Assembly (NCBI RefSeq): GCF_013408745.1
Contig: NZ_JACCBJ010000001.1
Coordinates: 2,542,001 to 2,606,000, forward strand
Source of the DNA: Leifsonia soli
GTDB taxonomy: Bacteria > Actinomycetota > Actinomycetes > Actinomycetales > Microbacteriaceae
Reading direction: 5' to 3'
Length of the DNA: 64,000 nucleotides
Shown here: one piece after another, positions 19,629 to 27,792 of the stretch
Position numbering within the stretch: position 1 is the first letter of the stretch
Layout: each line of letters opens with the position of its first letter
Translations under genes and position numbers: made by a program
The notes under the pieces: generated by a model
The model's database searches: none
What the model was told of the DNA's origin: nothing
What the model saw: only the letters and a program-made list of their open reading frames with translations

Positions 19629-19880
19629 CTAACCGCCTGAGCGCCCGAGCTCGTCTCGCCGCCGGATGTACTCCTCGTGATCGATCTCACCCCGGGCATA
19701 CCGCTCATCGAGGATTACCCTCGCCGAGGAGTTCGACGGTGGAACAGTGCCGGCGCCACCGGACGGGGCGCGCCGGGTCAGCGTGACGACCATCACGACG
19801 ACCACCACGATGATCAGCAACGGTACGAGCAGCCACACGATCCACCACGCCCCCGCGCCGCCCATCATCCACCCGTACAT
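19629..19880 (-). CDS. Small membrane protein with C-terminal SHOCT domain
   Basis: 83 residues. A short Gly/Trp-rich start (MYGWMMGGAGAWWIVW) runs into one long transmembrane helix (VPLLIIVVVVVMVV). After a linker comes the SHOCT motif ILDERYARGEIDHEEYIRRRDEL. GAGGAGG sits before the ATG; a longer open frame starts 22 codons earlier without such a site. Such proteins recur next to actinobacterial copper genes, but their function is unknown. It converges on csoR and its start faces the 20019 gene. Confidence 0.8.
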   Translation of the reverse strand: MYGWMMGGAGAWWIVWLLVPLLIIVVVVVMVVTLTRRAPSGGAGTVPPSNSSARVILDERYARGEIDHEEYIRRRDELGRSGG

Positions 19881-19962
19881 GACCGCCTCCTCAGCTGACT
19901 TCTTCAACCAGGTTGGGGCTGAATCGCGCACCGCTAGTGGGCACAAAGTCCCGTACTGATCA

Positions 19963-19977
19963 AACCCCCGGCGGGTA
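19963..19977. promoter_or_regulatory. Probable third CsoR-type operator in the copper block
   Basis: AACCC-CCGGC-GGGTA, a 5-5-5 site differing from the copZ operators by one base in the left arm. It lies 41 bp before the DUF6153 gene, and between it and the divergent SHOCT gene, so it may place both under CsoR. Confidence 0.55.
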
Positions 19978-20018
19978 TCCAGGCTGCGACGCTAACTTGT
20001 TACTCGGAAGGAGGACAC

Positions 20019-20486
20019 ATGCTCGCCGACTGCATATCGACACACACCCGCACCTGGCGCTGCCTGATCGTCCTCCTCGTCGCCGTCGCGGGAATCCTCA
20101 CCGGGATGCTGGCCATGCACGTGGTCAGCACACCGATGAGCCAACCGCATGAGCTCACCATGTCTCACGCCGCGCTCGCAGCGGCCGCCCCCGGGCAGTC
20201 GAACGGGGCCGGCGCGCACTCGGCGGCGATCGCCCCGGCGAGCGCTGGCATGGGGACGACTAGCGGATGCGCTGCCGACGGCTGCGACCCGATGCACGAT
20301 ATGACGGCAATGGTGTGCACCCTTGCCCTACTGGCCGCAACCATCCTGCTGATCGCTCCCGGCCTGACCCGTGCACTGCTCGGCATGGGGATGCTCGCCG
20401 CAGCCGCCACCTTGATCCGGTCGGTCGCCGGCACCATCGGGTCGTCCCCACCGTCTCTTCTGGCTCTCTCCGTCGATCGCAGATGA
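20019..20486 (+). CDS. DUF6153-type copper-associated membrane protein
   Basis: 155 residues. It has an N-terminal transmembrane helix after WRCLIVLLVAVAG, a periplasm-side Ala/Ser/Met/His segment (MSQPHELTMSHAA, SGCAADGCDPMHDM) with two Cys and several Met/His suited to metal contact, then a second hydrophobic hairpin (VCTLALLAATILLIAPG). It resembles DUF6153-family proteins seen near actinobacterial DUF305 genes. AAGGAGG gives a strong ribosome site. It precedes the DUF305 gene by 84 bp, probably in one transcript. Its function is unknown; copper binding is inferred. Confidence 0.75.
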   Translation: MLADCISTHTRTWRCLIVLLVAVAGILTGMLAMHVVSTPMSQPHELTMSHAALAAAAPGQSNGAGAHSAAIAPASAGMGTTSGCAADGCDPMHDMTAMVCTLALLAATILLIAPGLTRALLGMGMLAAAATLIRSVAGTIGSSPPSLLALSVDRR

Positions 20487-20570
20487 CGCGCGTCGCACCC
20501 CGCGCACGCGCGGTGGTGCTTCAGCCTGCCCAGCATCAGCACATCCACACGACGAAAGAGACCAATCCAG

Positions 20571-21179
20571 ATGAACACCAGACTGATCGCGCTCACCTCC
20601 GGCGCCCTCCTGACCGCCGCCGCATTAGTCGGCTGCACCGCCGGCTCTCCGGGGAGCGACTCCGGTATGGGAAACATGCCCGGAATGGACCACAGTAGCG
20701 CGAGCACCGACACGGCGACCTCGGACCACAACCAGGCCGACGTCACCTTCGCCATGGCCATGGTCCCCCACCACCAGCAGGCGATCGAAATGTCCGACAC
20801 CCTCCTGACCAAGCAGGGTGTGGACGCCCGGGTCACTGACCTCGCCCAGAAGATCAAGGCAGCGCAGCAGCCGGAGATCGACACCATGAACGGCTGGCTC
20901 TCCGCCTGGGGGCAGAAGTCCGACATGAGCGGAATGGACATGGGTGGTGACGGGATGATGTCGCAGCAGGACATGAACGCGCTCACCAAAGCGTCCGGCG
21001 CCGACGCGTCCAAGCTGTTTCTCACCCAGATGATCCAGCACCACCAAGGCGCCATCACCATGGCCACGACCGAGACCGAAAAGGGCAAGGCAACGGACGC
21101 CGTCGCGCTGGCGAAGACGATCGCCGCCACACAGACCGCCGAGATCGCCACCATGAAGCAGCTTCTCGCCAGCCTCTGA
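20571..21179 (+). CDS. DUF305 lipoprotein, Met/His-rich
   Basis: 202 residues. A lipoprotein signal peptide with lipobox LVGC (Cys near 22) is followed by a Met/Gly linker. The two-repeat DUF305 helical domain has FAMAMVPHHQQAIEMSD and, in the second half, FLTQMIQHHQGAITMA, the paired HH motifs of the family. Between them is a Met-rich loop (MSGMDMGGDGMM). It is an extracellular membrane-anchored protein likely to bind copper. It is followed after 111 bp by the multicopper oxidase gene. Confidence 0.9.
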   Translation: MNTRLIALTSGALLTAAALVGCTAGSPGSDSGMGNMPGMDHSSASTDTATSDHNQADVTFAMAMVPHHQQAIEMSDTLLTKQGVDARVTDLAQKIKAAQQPEIDTMNGWLSAWGQKSDMSGMDMGGDGMMSQQDMNALTKASGADASKLFLTQMIQHHQGAITMATTETEKGKATDAVALAKTIAATQTAEIATMKQLLASL

Positions 21180-21290
21180 CCCCTTCCCGGTCGCACCAGA
21201 CGTGGGCGCCGTCACCCTCCCCCTCGTGGCGGCGCCCGCCCTCCTCTTCGATCTCGACCCTTCCGGTCGATTGCTCTCTTTGGACATCCG

Positions 21291-22811
21291 ATGAACACTC
21301 CGGACCTCACCCGTCGCAGCGTCCTCCTCGGCGGCGCCGGGCTCGCCACCGCCTTCGCTCTCGCCGCCTGCACCGGCGGCCCGAACCTTCTCACCGCAAC
21401 AAGCGCCCCCGTCACCGCGGCCGAGAGGGCCCGACGACGCACCGGACGAACAACCCGCGTCCAGCTCACCGCGGGCAAGACGAACATCGACCTCGCCGCG
21501 CGCACGGCCTCCACCTGGGCCTACAACGGTCAGGTCCCCGGCCCCACCATCCGGGCGACCGCGGGTGACGCTATCCGAGCGCACGTGACCAACCATCTCC
21601 CGGATGACACCACCGTGCACTGGCACGGCATCGCCCTGCGGAATGACATGGACGGCGTGCCCCCGATCACTCAACACGCAATCGCGCCCGGGAGCTCGTT
21701 CGACTACGAGTTCACCGCGGACGCACCTGGCACCTACTGGTACCACCCACACGTCGGCCCGCAACTCGACCGCGGCCTCCAAGGCCCGCTCATCGTCGAA
21801 GACCCGCACGAGCCACTCGGCTACGACCACGACTGGGTGCTCGTGCTCGACGACTGGCTCGACGGCGTCACCGCCACCCCTGACCAAGTGCTCGCCGAGC
21901 TTAAGAAGGGAATGAGCATGGGCGGAATGGGCGGGATGGGCGGCGGGATGGGCGGCGGCGCTCCCTCCCGCAACGGCAAGCTGCTCACCGGCACCACCTC
22001 CAGCCTGCTCGGCGGCGACTCCGGAGACGTCTACTACCCCTACTACCTCATCAACGGACGCCCAGCAGAAGACCCCGCCACCTTCACCGCGAAACCCGGG
22101 CAACGCGTGCGGCTGCGCATCATCAACGCCGGCGGCGACACCGCGTTCCGGTTCTCCGTCGGAGGGCACCGGCTCACCGTCACCCACACCGACGGATACC
22201 CGGTGAACCCGGTCACGGGCGACAGCATCCTCCTCGGCATGGGCGAACGCTACGACGCGATCATCACCGTCGCCGACGGCGCCTTCCCCATCGTCGCCGA
22301 CGCCGTCGGCAAAGCCGCCCGCGCCTTCGCCGTCCTCCGATCCAACCCCGGAAGCCCTGCACCCACCGTGAACGGGTACACCGCCTCTGACACGTCACCG
22401 GTCACAGCGGCCGTGCTCAGCGCCCCGCCCGCCGCTGCCCTCCGACGGCGCGGAATCGACCGCCGCATCGACATTGCCCTCACCGGCGGAATGATGAAGT
22501 ACGACTGGGGCATCAACGGCAAAGCCTTCGACATGAACAACCCTCTCGACGGCGCCTACGCGGTGCGGGAAGGGGAACGAGTCCAGGTCACCATCGCCAA
22601 CCAGACCATGATGTGGCACCCCTTCCACATCCACGGCCACACCTTCCAGCTCGATGGCGGCCCGCGAAAGGACACCGCCATCGTGCTCCCACACCAGTCG
22701 CTCACCGTCCTCTTCGATGCAGACAACCCCGGACTCTGGATGACCCATTGCCACAACATCTACCACGCCGAATCCGGGATGATGGCCGTCCTTGGCTACG
22801 AACAGAGCTGA
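21291..22811 (+). CDS. Multicopper oxidase (CueO-like), Tat-exported lipoprotein
   Basis: 506 residues. The N-terminus has a twin-arginine motif (TRRSVLLGG) and a lipobox ALAAC. The type 2/3 copper ligands are in HWHGIAL and WYHPHVG, and the C-terminal set is HPFHIHGHTFQ and HCHNIYHAESGMM with the type 1 Cys and axial Met. A Met/Gly insertion (MSMGGMGGMGGGMGGG) before domain 2 resembles the copper-binding loops of cuprous oxidases. It probably oxidises toxic Cu(I) outside the membrane. It closes the copper block. Confidence 0.94.
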   Translation: MNTPDLTRRSVLLGGAGLATAFALAACTGGPNLLTATSAPVTAAERARRRTGRTTRVQLTAGKTNIDLAARTASTWAYNGQVPGPTIRATAGDAIRAHVTNHLPDDTTVHWHGIALRNDMDGVPPITQHAIAPGSSFDYEFTADAPGTYWYHPHVGPQLDRGLQGPLIVEDPHEPLGYDHDWVLVLDDWLDGVTATPDQVLAELKKGMSMGGMGGMGGGMGGGAPSRNGKLLTGTTSSLLGGDSGDVYYPYYLINGRPAEDPATFTAKPGQRVRLRIINAGGDTAFRFSVGGHRLTVTHTDGYPVNPVTGDSILLGMGERYDAIITVADGAFPIVADAVGKAARAFAVLRSNPGSPAPTVNGYTASDTSPVTAAVLSAPPAAALRRRGIDRRIDIALTGGMMKYDWGINGKAFDMNNPLDGAYAVREGERVQVTIANQTMMWHPFHIHGHTFQLDGGPRKDTAIVLPHQSLTVLFDADNPGLWMTHCHNIYHAESGMMAVLGYEQS

Positions 22812-22924
22812 GTCAACGGGGAACAGAACGCGCGGTTCCGCATAGCTGTGGACTCATGGCCGATGGCTTGATACACATCGTTTGGTTTGAGTCAAAGTGT
22901 CTCAGCGAGGAGTATTCTGACCTC

Positions 22925-23554
22925 ATGCCCAGGTTGTGGAGCGAGACAGTGACCGAGCACCGGTCCGCGGTGTTGGAGGCGATCCTGGATGCGACCGCGC
23001 AACTGGTGCATCGAGATGGTGTCGCCGGCCTGACCATGACAGCGCTGGCGGAGGCGAGCGGCGTGGGGCGGGCGACTTTGTATCGGTACGTTCCGGACGT
23101 CGGGTCGGCTCTGACCGCCTGGCAACAGCGCGAGGTGGCGAACCACCTCCAGCGCTTGCGAACGATCGCCGCAGACAGCGCTCCGGCCGACCGACTCGAG
23201 AACGTGTTGATGGGGTATGCGCGCTTACGCGGTCATCGACACGGGGATCACGGGGCCCTCCACGACGCCGCTCGCCTGGCTCCCGCCGAAGGCGAAGTTC
23301 GCGAACTACTGGCCGACATCATCGAAGAGGCTGCCCACGACGGCCGTGCCCGCACCGACCTTCAGGCGGCCATGCTCGCCGCATACGCAACCGGAGCCTT
23401 GGGGGCGGCAGCGATGCTCCCCGAGCCCTCCGCCGCGACGCGACTGACCGCCCTCGTCCTCGAAAGCATCCGGGGAGTCGATGGACATCCACACGGCGCG
23501 GACTCATCTGGCGCCCTTCCCGGACCGGTAGGCGGCCACCAGTGGAATCACTGA
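22925..23554 (+). CDS. TetR-family transcriptional regulator
   Basis: 209 residues. It has an N-terminal TetR helix-turn-helix (AILDATAQLVHRDGVAGLTMTALAEASGVGRATLYRYV) and an all-helical ligand domain whose middle is rich in His (GHRHGDHGALHD) and might bind a metal. I chose the ATG at the start of a plausible domain boundary; the open frame extends upstream without a better start, and an AGGAG sits 12 bases before this ATG. It is convergent with a small metal transporter gene. Target and inducer are unknown. Confidence 0.85.
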   Translation: MPRLWSETVTEHRSAVLEAILDATAQLVHRDGVAGLTMTALAEASGVGRATLYRYVPDVGSALTAWQQREVANHLQRLRTIAADSAPADRLENVLMGYARLRGHRHGDHGALHDAARLAPAEGEVRELLADIIEEAAHDGRARTDLQAAMLAAYATGALGAAAMLPEPSAATRLTALVLESIRGVDGHPHGADSSGALPGPVGGHQWNH

Positions 23555-23638
23555 CGCGCGCGAGCACCTAGGACAGCAGCGTCCAGCGGACTCCGCCTCG
23601 GACAGCAGTCGAGCGGGGCCGAACCTGCGCCAAGCTCG

Positions 23639-24235
23639 TCACGTGCTGACCTCCACCGACGTTTCACGAAAGATCTCGACGGCTTCTCGGATCGCGTAGT
23701 ACACGATCACCAGAGTCGCTAGCGAGTCGGCCCACCACCACCCCAGCACGGTGTTCAGGAAGACGCCGACAAGGACGGCGCAGGCCAGTAGACCGTCGAT
23801 CATGGTCACCCTGCCCTCCTTCTGCAGCACCGGATTACCCAGAGCTCGACCGGTACGCGCTTTGAGTGCGGCGAGGATGAACATTGTGGCGGCGGTGATC
23901 CCGGTCCATATGATGCCCCCGACGCTGCCGTCCGGTCGATGACCGCCGGCGAGGGCCACGACCGTTTGCACAAGGAGGTAGCCGGCGACGGCTACGAAGG
24001 CAGCGCCGATAAGCCGCAGGGCGATCCTCTGCCGGTGCTCCCCCGTCCCCGAAAGCTCCCAAATTACGACCGTGCTCGCCCCGATCTCGACCAACGAGTC
24101 GAGCCCGAAGCCGGCGAGAGCGACGGAGGCGGACGACAAGGCGAGGACCGCGAGCACCATGACGCCTACGACGTTCCACTCCAGCGTGAATCCGGCACGC
24201 AACAGCGCACGCCGATCGGGAGCGAGATCGGTCAT
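23639..24235 (-). CDS. CDF-like cation transporter (short)
   Basis: 198 residues, 5-6 hydrophobic helices. The first pair contains the family pattern ALAGFGLDSLVEIGAS (DxxxE) and the fifth helix has TMIDGLLACAVLVG. No large cytoplasmic domain follows. This short CDF-related family is annotated as cation transporters in actinobacteria; the metal is unknown. It is the last gene of a minus-strand run (repressor, CDF, heme oxygenase-like, this gene) with a 46-bp gap upstream, so it is likely co-transcribed. Confidence 0.8.
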   Translation of the reverse strand: MTDLAPDRRALLRAGFTLEWNVVGVMVLAVLALSSASVALAGFGLDSLVEIGASTVVIWELSGTGEHRQRIALRLIGAAFVAVAGYLLVQTVVALAGGHRPDGSVGGIIWTGITAATMFILAALKARTGRALGNPVLQKEGRVTMIDGLLACAVLVGVFLNTVLGWWWADSLATLVIVYYAIREAVEIFRETSVEVST

Positions 24236-24281
24236 CGTCAGCGTCCTTCCGCGCGAGAATGCATGGTCGAGCGAAGTCGAC

Positions 24282-24569
24282 TCAGAGGTCGACCACCTCG
24301 AACTCGAGCAGGTCGGCCCCAGTGGCGACCGGGTTGGATCCGCCGTGAGTCATCCCGGCCTGTCCCTCCCGCCACGCCTGGTACGCCTCCTCTGTCGCCC
24401 AGGTACTGACGACGAAGTAGCGATCCTCCCCCTTGACCGGGCGAAGCAGCTGGAAGCTCTCGAAGCCGATGTGCTGGTCGACGTCGTGTGCGCGGCCGGC
24501 GAAGCGGGCCTCGAGGTCAGCTCCCCGGCCGGCAGGGACGTGAATGGCGTTGATCTTGACGATGGACAT
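24282..24569 (-). CDS. MhuD/HmoA-like heme-degrading or ABM-domain monooxygenase
   Basis: 95 residues, one antibiotic-biosynthesis-monooxygenase fold. It begins MSIVKINAIHVPAGRG and has LLRPVKGEDRYFVVSTWATEEAYQAW and GMTHGG. The Asn in the first strand, the Trp after STW, and the His near residue 75 match the heme-contacting residues known for mycobacterial MhuD. It would open cytosolic heme to release iron. It lies between two metal-transporter genes under a KmtR-like regulator, an unusual setting for a heme oxygenase; a related ABM enzyme with another substrate remains possible. Confidence 0.78.
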   Translation of the reverse strand: MSIVKINAIHVPAGRGADLEARFAGRAHDVDQHIGFESFQLLRPVKGEDRYFVVSTWATEEAYQAWREGQAGMTHGGSNPVATGADLLEFEVVDL

Positions 24570-24602
24570 GCGTGTTGTTCCTTTCAGTGGAGCGGGGGCT
24601 GA

Positions 24603-25706
24603 TCAGTGGTCGGCCGCGATCGGTGTCACGACGAAGTCGTCGAGGTTGCGCAGCTCACTGCGCACGTGCTCGGTCGCGCGATCGGCCACATGGGTGGCGT
24701 CGTGGAGGGTTGTGGCGCCGGTGGTGATCACTGCGGAGCCCAGGAGGCGGTGCCCGGACCAACGCAGCTTCACGTTCCGGACACCCGTAACACCGTCCGT
24801 TGTCCCGAGTATGCGCTCGACTCGGTCGAGAAGATCGGGATCGACGGCATCCATCAGTCGTGCGCCGACCGATTTCACGGTGCCCCACAGCAGCACCAGG
24901 ATCGAGATGGAGATCAGCAGGCCGATGATCGGGTCGGCCAGCGGGAACCCGAGCATCACGCCGATCGCACCGAGCACGACCGACAGCGACGTGACCCCGT
25001 CCAGCCGGGCATGCACACCGTCAGCCACCAAAGCAGCCGAGCCGATCTTCCGCCCCACCCGGATGCGGTAGATCGCGACCAGTTCGTTTCCGGCGAAGCC
25101 GATCACACCGGCGACGACCAGCCACCACGCATTCTCCACTGGCCGCGGATGCACAAACCGGTCGATCGCCTCCCACCCGGCCACCACCGCCGAGAGGGCG
25201 ACCACGAAGACGATGAACAGGCCGGCGAGGTCCTCGGCGCGGCCATAGCCGAAGGTGTAGCGACGAGTGGCCGCTCGACGGCCAAGGACGAACGCGATCC
25301 ACAACGGCACCGCCGTAAGCGCATCCGCGAAGTTATGGATCGTGTCCGCCAGCAACGCCACAGAGCCGGTGACCCACACCAGGATCAACTGAAGCAGCGT
25401 CGTGCCCAGCAGGATGAACATCGACACCTTGACGGCGGTCACACCGGCCTTGCTCGCCTCCAGCGCGTCATCCACCGCATCAGCGGAATCGTGGGTGTGC
25501 GGAACGAAAAGGTCGTAGAGGAACCCCTTCACCCCACCGTGAGGGTGCGAATGCTCGCCGTGATCATGCGAGTGACCGTGATCGTGCGACTGGCCGTGAC
25601 CCTGGTCATGCTCGTGGTCCTCGTTGTGAGGATGAGCATGATTTGTGCCGTCGTGAACGTGGGAGTGATCGTGATCGTCGTGAGAGTGCGTGTGGGTTCC
25701 GCTCAT
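24603..25706 (-). CDS. CDF divalent-metal exporter with His-rich N-terminus
   Basis: 367 residues. The first ~60 are a His/Asp tract (HSHDDHDHSH, SHDHGHSHDHG) that probably buffers metal. Six helices follow, with TM2 LLADTIHNFADAL (HxxxD) and TM5 LVADGVHARLDGVTSLS (HxxxD), the Zn/Co/Ni-type quartet. A C-terminal cytoplasmic ferredoxin-like domain follows (RVERILGTTDGVTGVRNVKLRWSG). It exports divalent metal by proton exchange. Its ATG overlaps the stop of the upstream ArsR-type gene in ATGA. The mycobacterial KmtR regulates a CDF in the same way, which suggests Ni/Co as substrate. Confidence 0.92.
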   Translation of the reverse strand: MSGTHTHSHDDHDHSHVHDGTNHAHPHNEDHEHDQGHGQSHDHGHSHDHGEHSHPHGGVKGFLYDLFVPHTHDSADAVDDALEASKAGVTAVKVSMFILLGTTLLQLILVWVTGSVALLADTIHNFADALTAVPLWIAFVLGRRAATRRYTFGYGRAEDLAGLFIVFVVALSAVVAGWEAIDRFVHPRPVENAWWLVVAGVIGFAGNELVAIYRIRVGRKIGSAALVADGVHARLDGVTSLSVVLGAIGVMLGFPLADPIIGLLISISILVLLWGTVKSVGARLMDAVDPDLLDRVERILGTTDGVTGVRNVKLRWSGHRLLGSAVITTGATTLHDATHVADRATEHVRSELRNLDDFVVTPIAADH

Positions 25707-26083
25707 GCTGACGCCCCCTCCGTGGCCGCCGCCACAGCATGGTGATGCCGGGGAGTTCCTCCAAGGGAGTGCTCGGCCTGCAAGATCGCATCGGACACCA
25801 GCCGGCTCGCGTGCTCGTTCTCCAGCCGATAGAACACGCGCTGCCCGTCCTGCCGGGTCGCCACGATACGCGCCAGCCGCAGCTTCGCCAGATGCTGAGA
25901 CACCGCCGACGGCTGCTTGTCGAGAATGTCGGCCAAGTGGTTCACCGACAGCTCGCCCGCATCCTTCAACGCCAGGACGATCCGCACCCGCGTCGCATCC
26001 GCCAGCATCGCGAAGACCTCCACCGCCAGCTCGACGAACTGGCTATCGGGAAGGCGCCCACATATCGGCTTGTCTGCATCCAT
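25703..26083 (-). CDS. ArsR/SmtB-family metal sensor, KmtR-like
   Basis: 126 residues from ATG. Winged helix with VFAMLADATRVRIVLAL and recognition helix KQPSAVSQHLAKLRLARIV. It closely follows the mycobacterial Ni/Co sensor KmtR in its ending FYRLENEHASRLVSDAILQAEHSLGGTPRHHHAV, which supplies the His and Glu residues proposed as metal ligands there. It probably represses itself and the CDF gene it overlaps by 4 bp. The upstream frame extends 18 codons without a better start. The exact metal is inferred from family resemblance. Confidence 0.85.
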   Translation of the reverse strand: MDADKPICGRLPDSQFVELAVEVFAMLADATRVRIVLALKDAGELSVNHLADILDKQPSAVSQHLAKLRLARIVATRQDGQRVFYRLENEHASRLVSDAILQAEHSLGGTPRHHHAVAAATEGASA

Positions 26084-26153
26084 ACGCAGATAATACGCGC
26101 GCGGCCAACGGCAACGAGGAGAGCACGGGGCGCGCACTCATGCGCTCGTGTCG

Positions 26154-26306
26154 CTATTGCGGGTGTCGGTCGCCACGCCACCACAGGGCAACCCAGAAGC
26201 CGCACCGTCTGCAGATGCGAGCGCTGCCGCCTTCCAGCGAGTGAACTCTGCTTCTGGGCAGCTCGCGTCCACAGCAAGAGCACACCACCAAGGCGTCATC
26301 ATTCAT
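26154..26306 (-). CDS. Tiny zinc-ribbon protein
   Basis: 50 residues with CSCCGRELP and CRRCGFW, a CxxC-x19-CxxC arrangement typical of one structural zinc site. Its ATG lies within the last codons of the upstream thioredoxin-like gene (8-bp overlap), so it is translationally coupled to it. It ends ~70 bp before the KmtR-like start. It is too small for a confident family call, but the Cys spacing and coupling argue that it is real. Confidence 0.6.
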   Translation of the reverse strand: MNDDALVVCSCCGRELPRSRVHSLEGGSARICRRCGFWVALWWRGDRHPQ

Positions 26307-26607
26307 GGGTCGAGATCGCCTGCACCAGCTGATCGACCGTCGGGAGCCCTGCGACGCCCTCCGGGGTGAAATAGATCCGGCACGCGAGATCGGTTGTTCG
26401 CGCTCCGTTCGGAAACAGATCCGCCCCGTCCGCGGTAATCGTCGGTGAACCCGCGAATGCGACCGCCGCCGCCTCCAGCGGAGTCTGAAGAAGCCGAAAA
26501 GCAACGGCCGTCGTCGTGTCACCGAGTCGATCGAGGGCGTCGCGGACGCGCTCACCCGCCTGCTCCCAGTTCGGGCACTCCTCGATATGCAGTACCTCGA
26601 TCCTCAT
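26299..26607 (-). CDS. Thioredoxin-fold protein of the type found in metal-resistance clusters
   Basis: 102 residues from an ATG with GGAGG upstream. It starts MRIEVLHIEECPNWEQAGERV, a beta strand followed by a single Cys at the position of the thioredoxin N-terminal Cys, and later FAGSPTITADGADLF with a SP turn resembling the thioredoxin cis-Pro. Similar proteins are often annotated as thioredoxin-like or alkylmercury lyase-associated; no MerB catalytic motif is seen. It is coupled to the zinc-ribbon gene. Function unknown. Confidence 0.7.
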   Translation of the reverse strand: MRIEVLHIEECPNWEQAGERVRDALDRLGDTTTAVAFRLLQTPLEAAAVAFAGSPTITADGADLFPNGARTTDLACRIYFTPEGVAGLPTVDQLVQAISTHE

Positions 26608-26690
26608 GCAACCATCCTCCGTCATTCAGGGCGCTCGAGCATCGTTGATTCATTGCAGGATGGCCCGAATCGGGCTAGATCGAGCCGGTT

Positions 26691-26721
26691 GTGGCGTCAC
26701 AAGCAGCGCTCGTGACGCCAC
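26691..26721. terminator. Long perfect inverted repeat after the rhodanese remnant
   Basis: GTGGCGTCAC and GTGACGCCAC, 10-bp perfect arms around an 11-base loop, 5 bp past the minus-strand stop of the rhodanese fragment. No T-run follows on either side, so it is a weak candidate terminator. A recombination or protein-binding site is possible. Confidence 0.45.
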
Positions 26722-26725
26722 CTCA

Positions 26726-26899
26726 TCACGCCGATTTGACCGGTACCGGCACCGCCACTGACGTGCCGGCCACCCAGGTGCGGTAGCCCCCGTCGAGGTT
26801 GACGACGTCGAAACCGTGCTGGTCGAGGATGCGCGCGGCGGTGTGACCGCGCTGGCCCACCTGGCAGTGCACCACGATCGGGCCGGCCGGCAGCTCGCC
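26726..26899 (-). pseudogene. Rhodanese-like protein, C-terminal fragment
   Basis: The minus-strand translation carries the rhodanese catalytic loop LPAGPIVVHCQVGQRGH and the downstream ARILDQHGFDVVNLDGGYRTW, followed by a normal stop. Residues before the active-site strand are missing: going upstream, the homology ends near 26900, where a fragment of a different gene on the opposite strand begins. The catalytic Cys is kept, but without the first half of the domain the product should not fold. Confidence 0.8.
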
Positions 26900-26902
26900 C
26901 AG

Positions 26903-27103
26903 CATCCTTCTGCCCGACAGCCCGCACCACGAAACCGTCCGCACGCTCCAACACCGCGGACTCACCGTCGACGCCTGCCGGAACACTCTCCGAAGCGAAC
27001 ACATCGACGCCGAGCAACTTGTGGCCGACACCGTCATTGTTCCCTCCGGCATCGCTCACCTCGTGATCCGTCAACGCGAAGGCTGGGCGTACCTACGGCC
27101 GTG
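26903..27103 (+). pseudogene. DsrE-like protein, C-terminal fragment (second copy)
   Basis: 66 codons from ILLPDSPHHETVRTLQHRG to IRQREGWAYLRP, about 80% identical to the C-terminal half of the intact DsrE-like protein at 11262-11627, including the DACRNTL Cys. The N-terminal half is absent, and the fragment abuts the rhodanese remnant head to head. This points to one deletion that removed the divergent promoter region and both 5' ends. Confidence 0.85.
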
Positions 27104-27149
27104 ATGGCGGCGGGCATGCGCCCTCGGGTCATCTCGTAAGGTAAGTCCG

Positions 27150-27344
27150 ATGGAGAACACGACAGCGCGTCTATTCCGCGCCCTGATGGGGCTTGTCATC
27201 TGCGTAGTGGGCGCTGGAATCGCTGTCATCGCGATCATCCTCACCGTCGAGTACGCCTGGGGATGGATCTTCCTCATTGGGCCAGTCGCGCTTGTTCTTG
27301 CGGCACTCTCCACTCGGTGGGGAACTCGCCTGATTTCCCACTAG
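27150..27344 (+). CDS. Small two-helix membrane protein
   Basis: 64 residues: short N-terminus, then LMGLVICVVGAGIAVIAIILTV and WIFLIGPVALVLAAL as two transmembrane segments. AAGGTAAG lies eight bases before the ATG. No family is recognised. It lies alone between the DsrE relic and the ArdC-like gene; the coding call rests on hydrophobicity and the ribosome site. Confidence 0.5.
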   Translation: MENTTARLFRALMGLVICVVGAGIAVIAIILTVEYAWGWIFLIGPVALVLAALSTRWGTRLISH

Positions 27345-27792
27345 GGCGAAGCACACCGAACCGAACCAGAGCAGGAGGCCGAGCGGCTCTGCGAATCCGA
27401 CATCGTGAGCACAATGCGCTGCGCTGCACGCACAGCCGCCCAATCTTCCCTGGCCAGCGATACGAGAACGTCGAAGTCGAATAACCCTGCCGGCCAAGAC
27501 ATTGACACCGTCCACCGACCATGACCTCATCCGAGGAGGAGTCAGCGGCCTGATCAACTCGTTCACCATCCAGATTGGACAGGGCTCGATCGGACGCCTT
27601 CGGCGTGCTGACTTCCTTACTCTTCTCTCCGATCCGGCAGCCGACCATAGCAAGCTCCGGCAGCTCCAGGCCCGGTCGTCGCTATTTGCAGACTCCGCTC
27701 GCTGCGCTCACTCCGCTTAGCAACCGCTGCCTCCGGGCATTCCGCTGCCTCCACCCGCTATCGATCTTTGTGCCGGAACGGCCAGAAGAACG
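27345..27792. other. Intergenic stretch before the ArdC-like gene
   Basis: 448 bases without a convincing gene. Short open frames on both strands lack domains. A TTGACA at ~27508 could be a -35 element, and a C/T-biased block full of CCGCT repeats (27690-27760) precedes the next gene. It probably contains the ArdC promoter. Confidence 0.5.

Noticed and set aside
25550..25700. Short tandem GTGATCATG-like repeats
   Set aside because: They encode the His-rich N-terminus of the CDF exporter on the minus strand.
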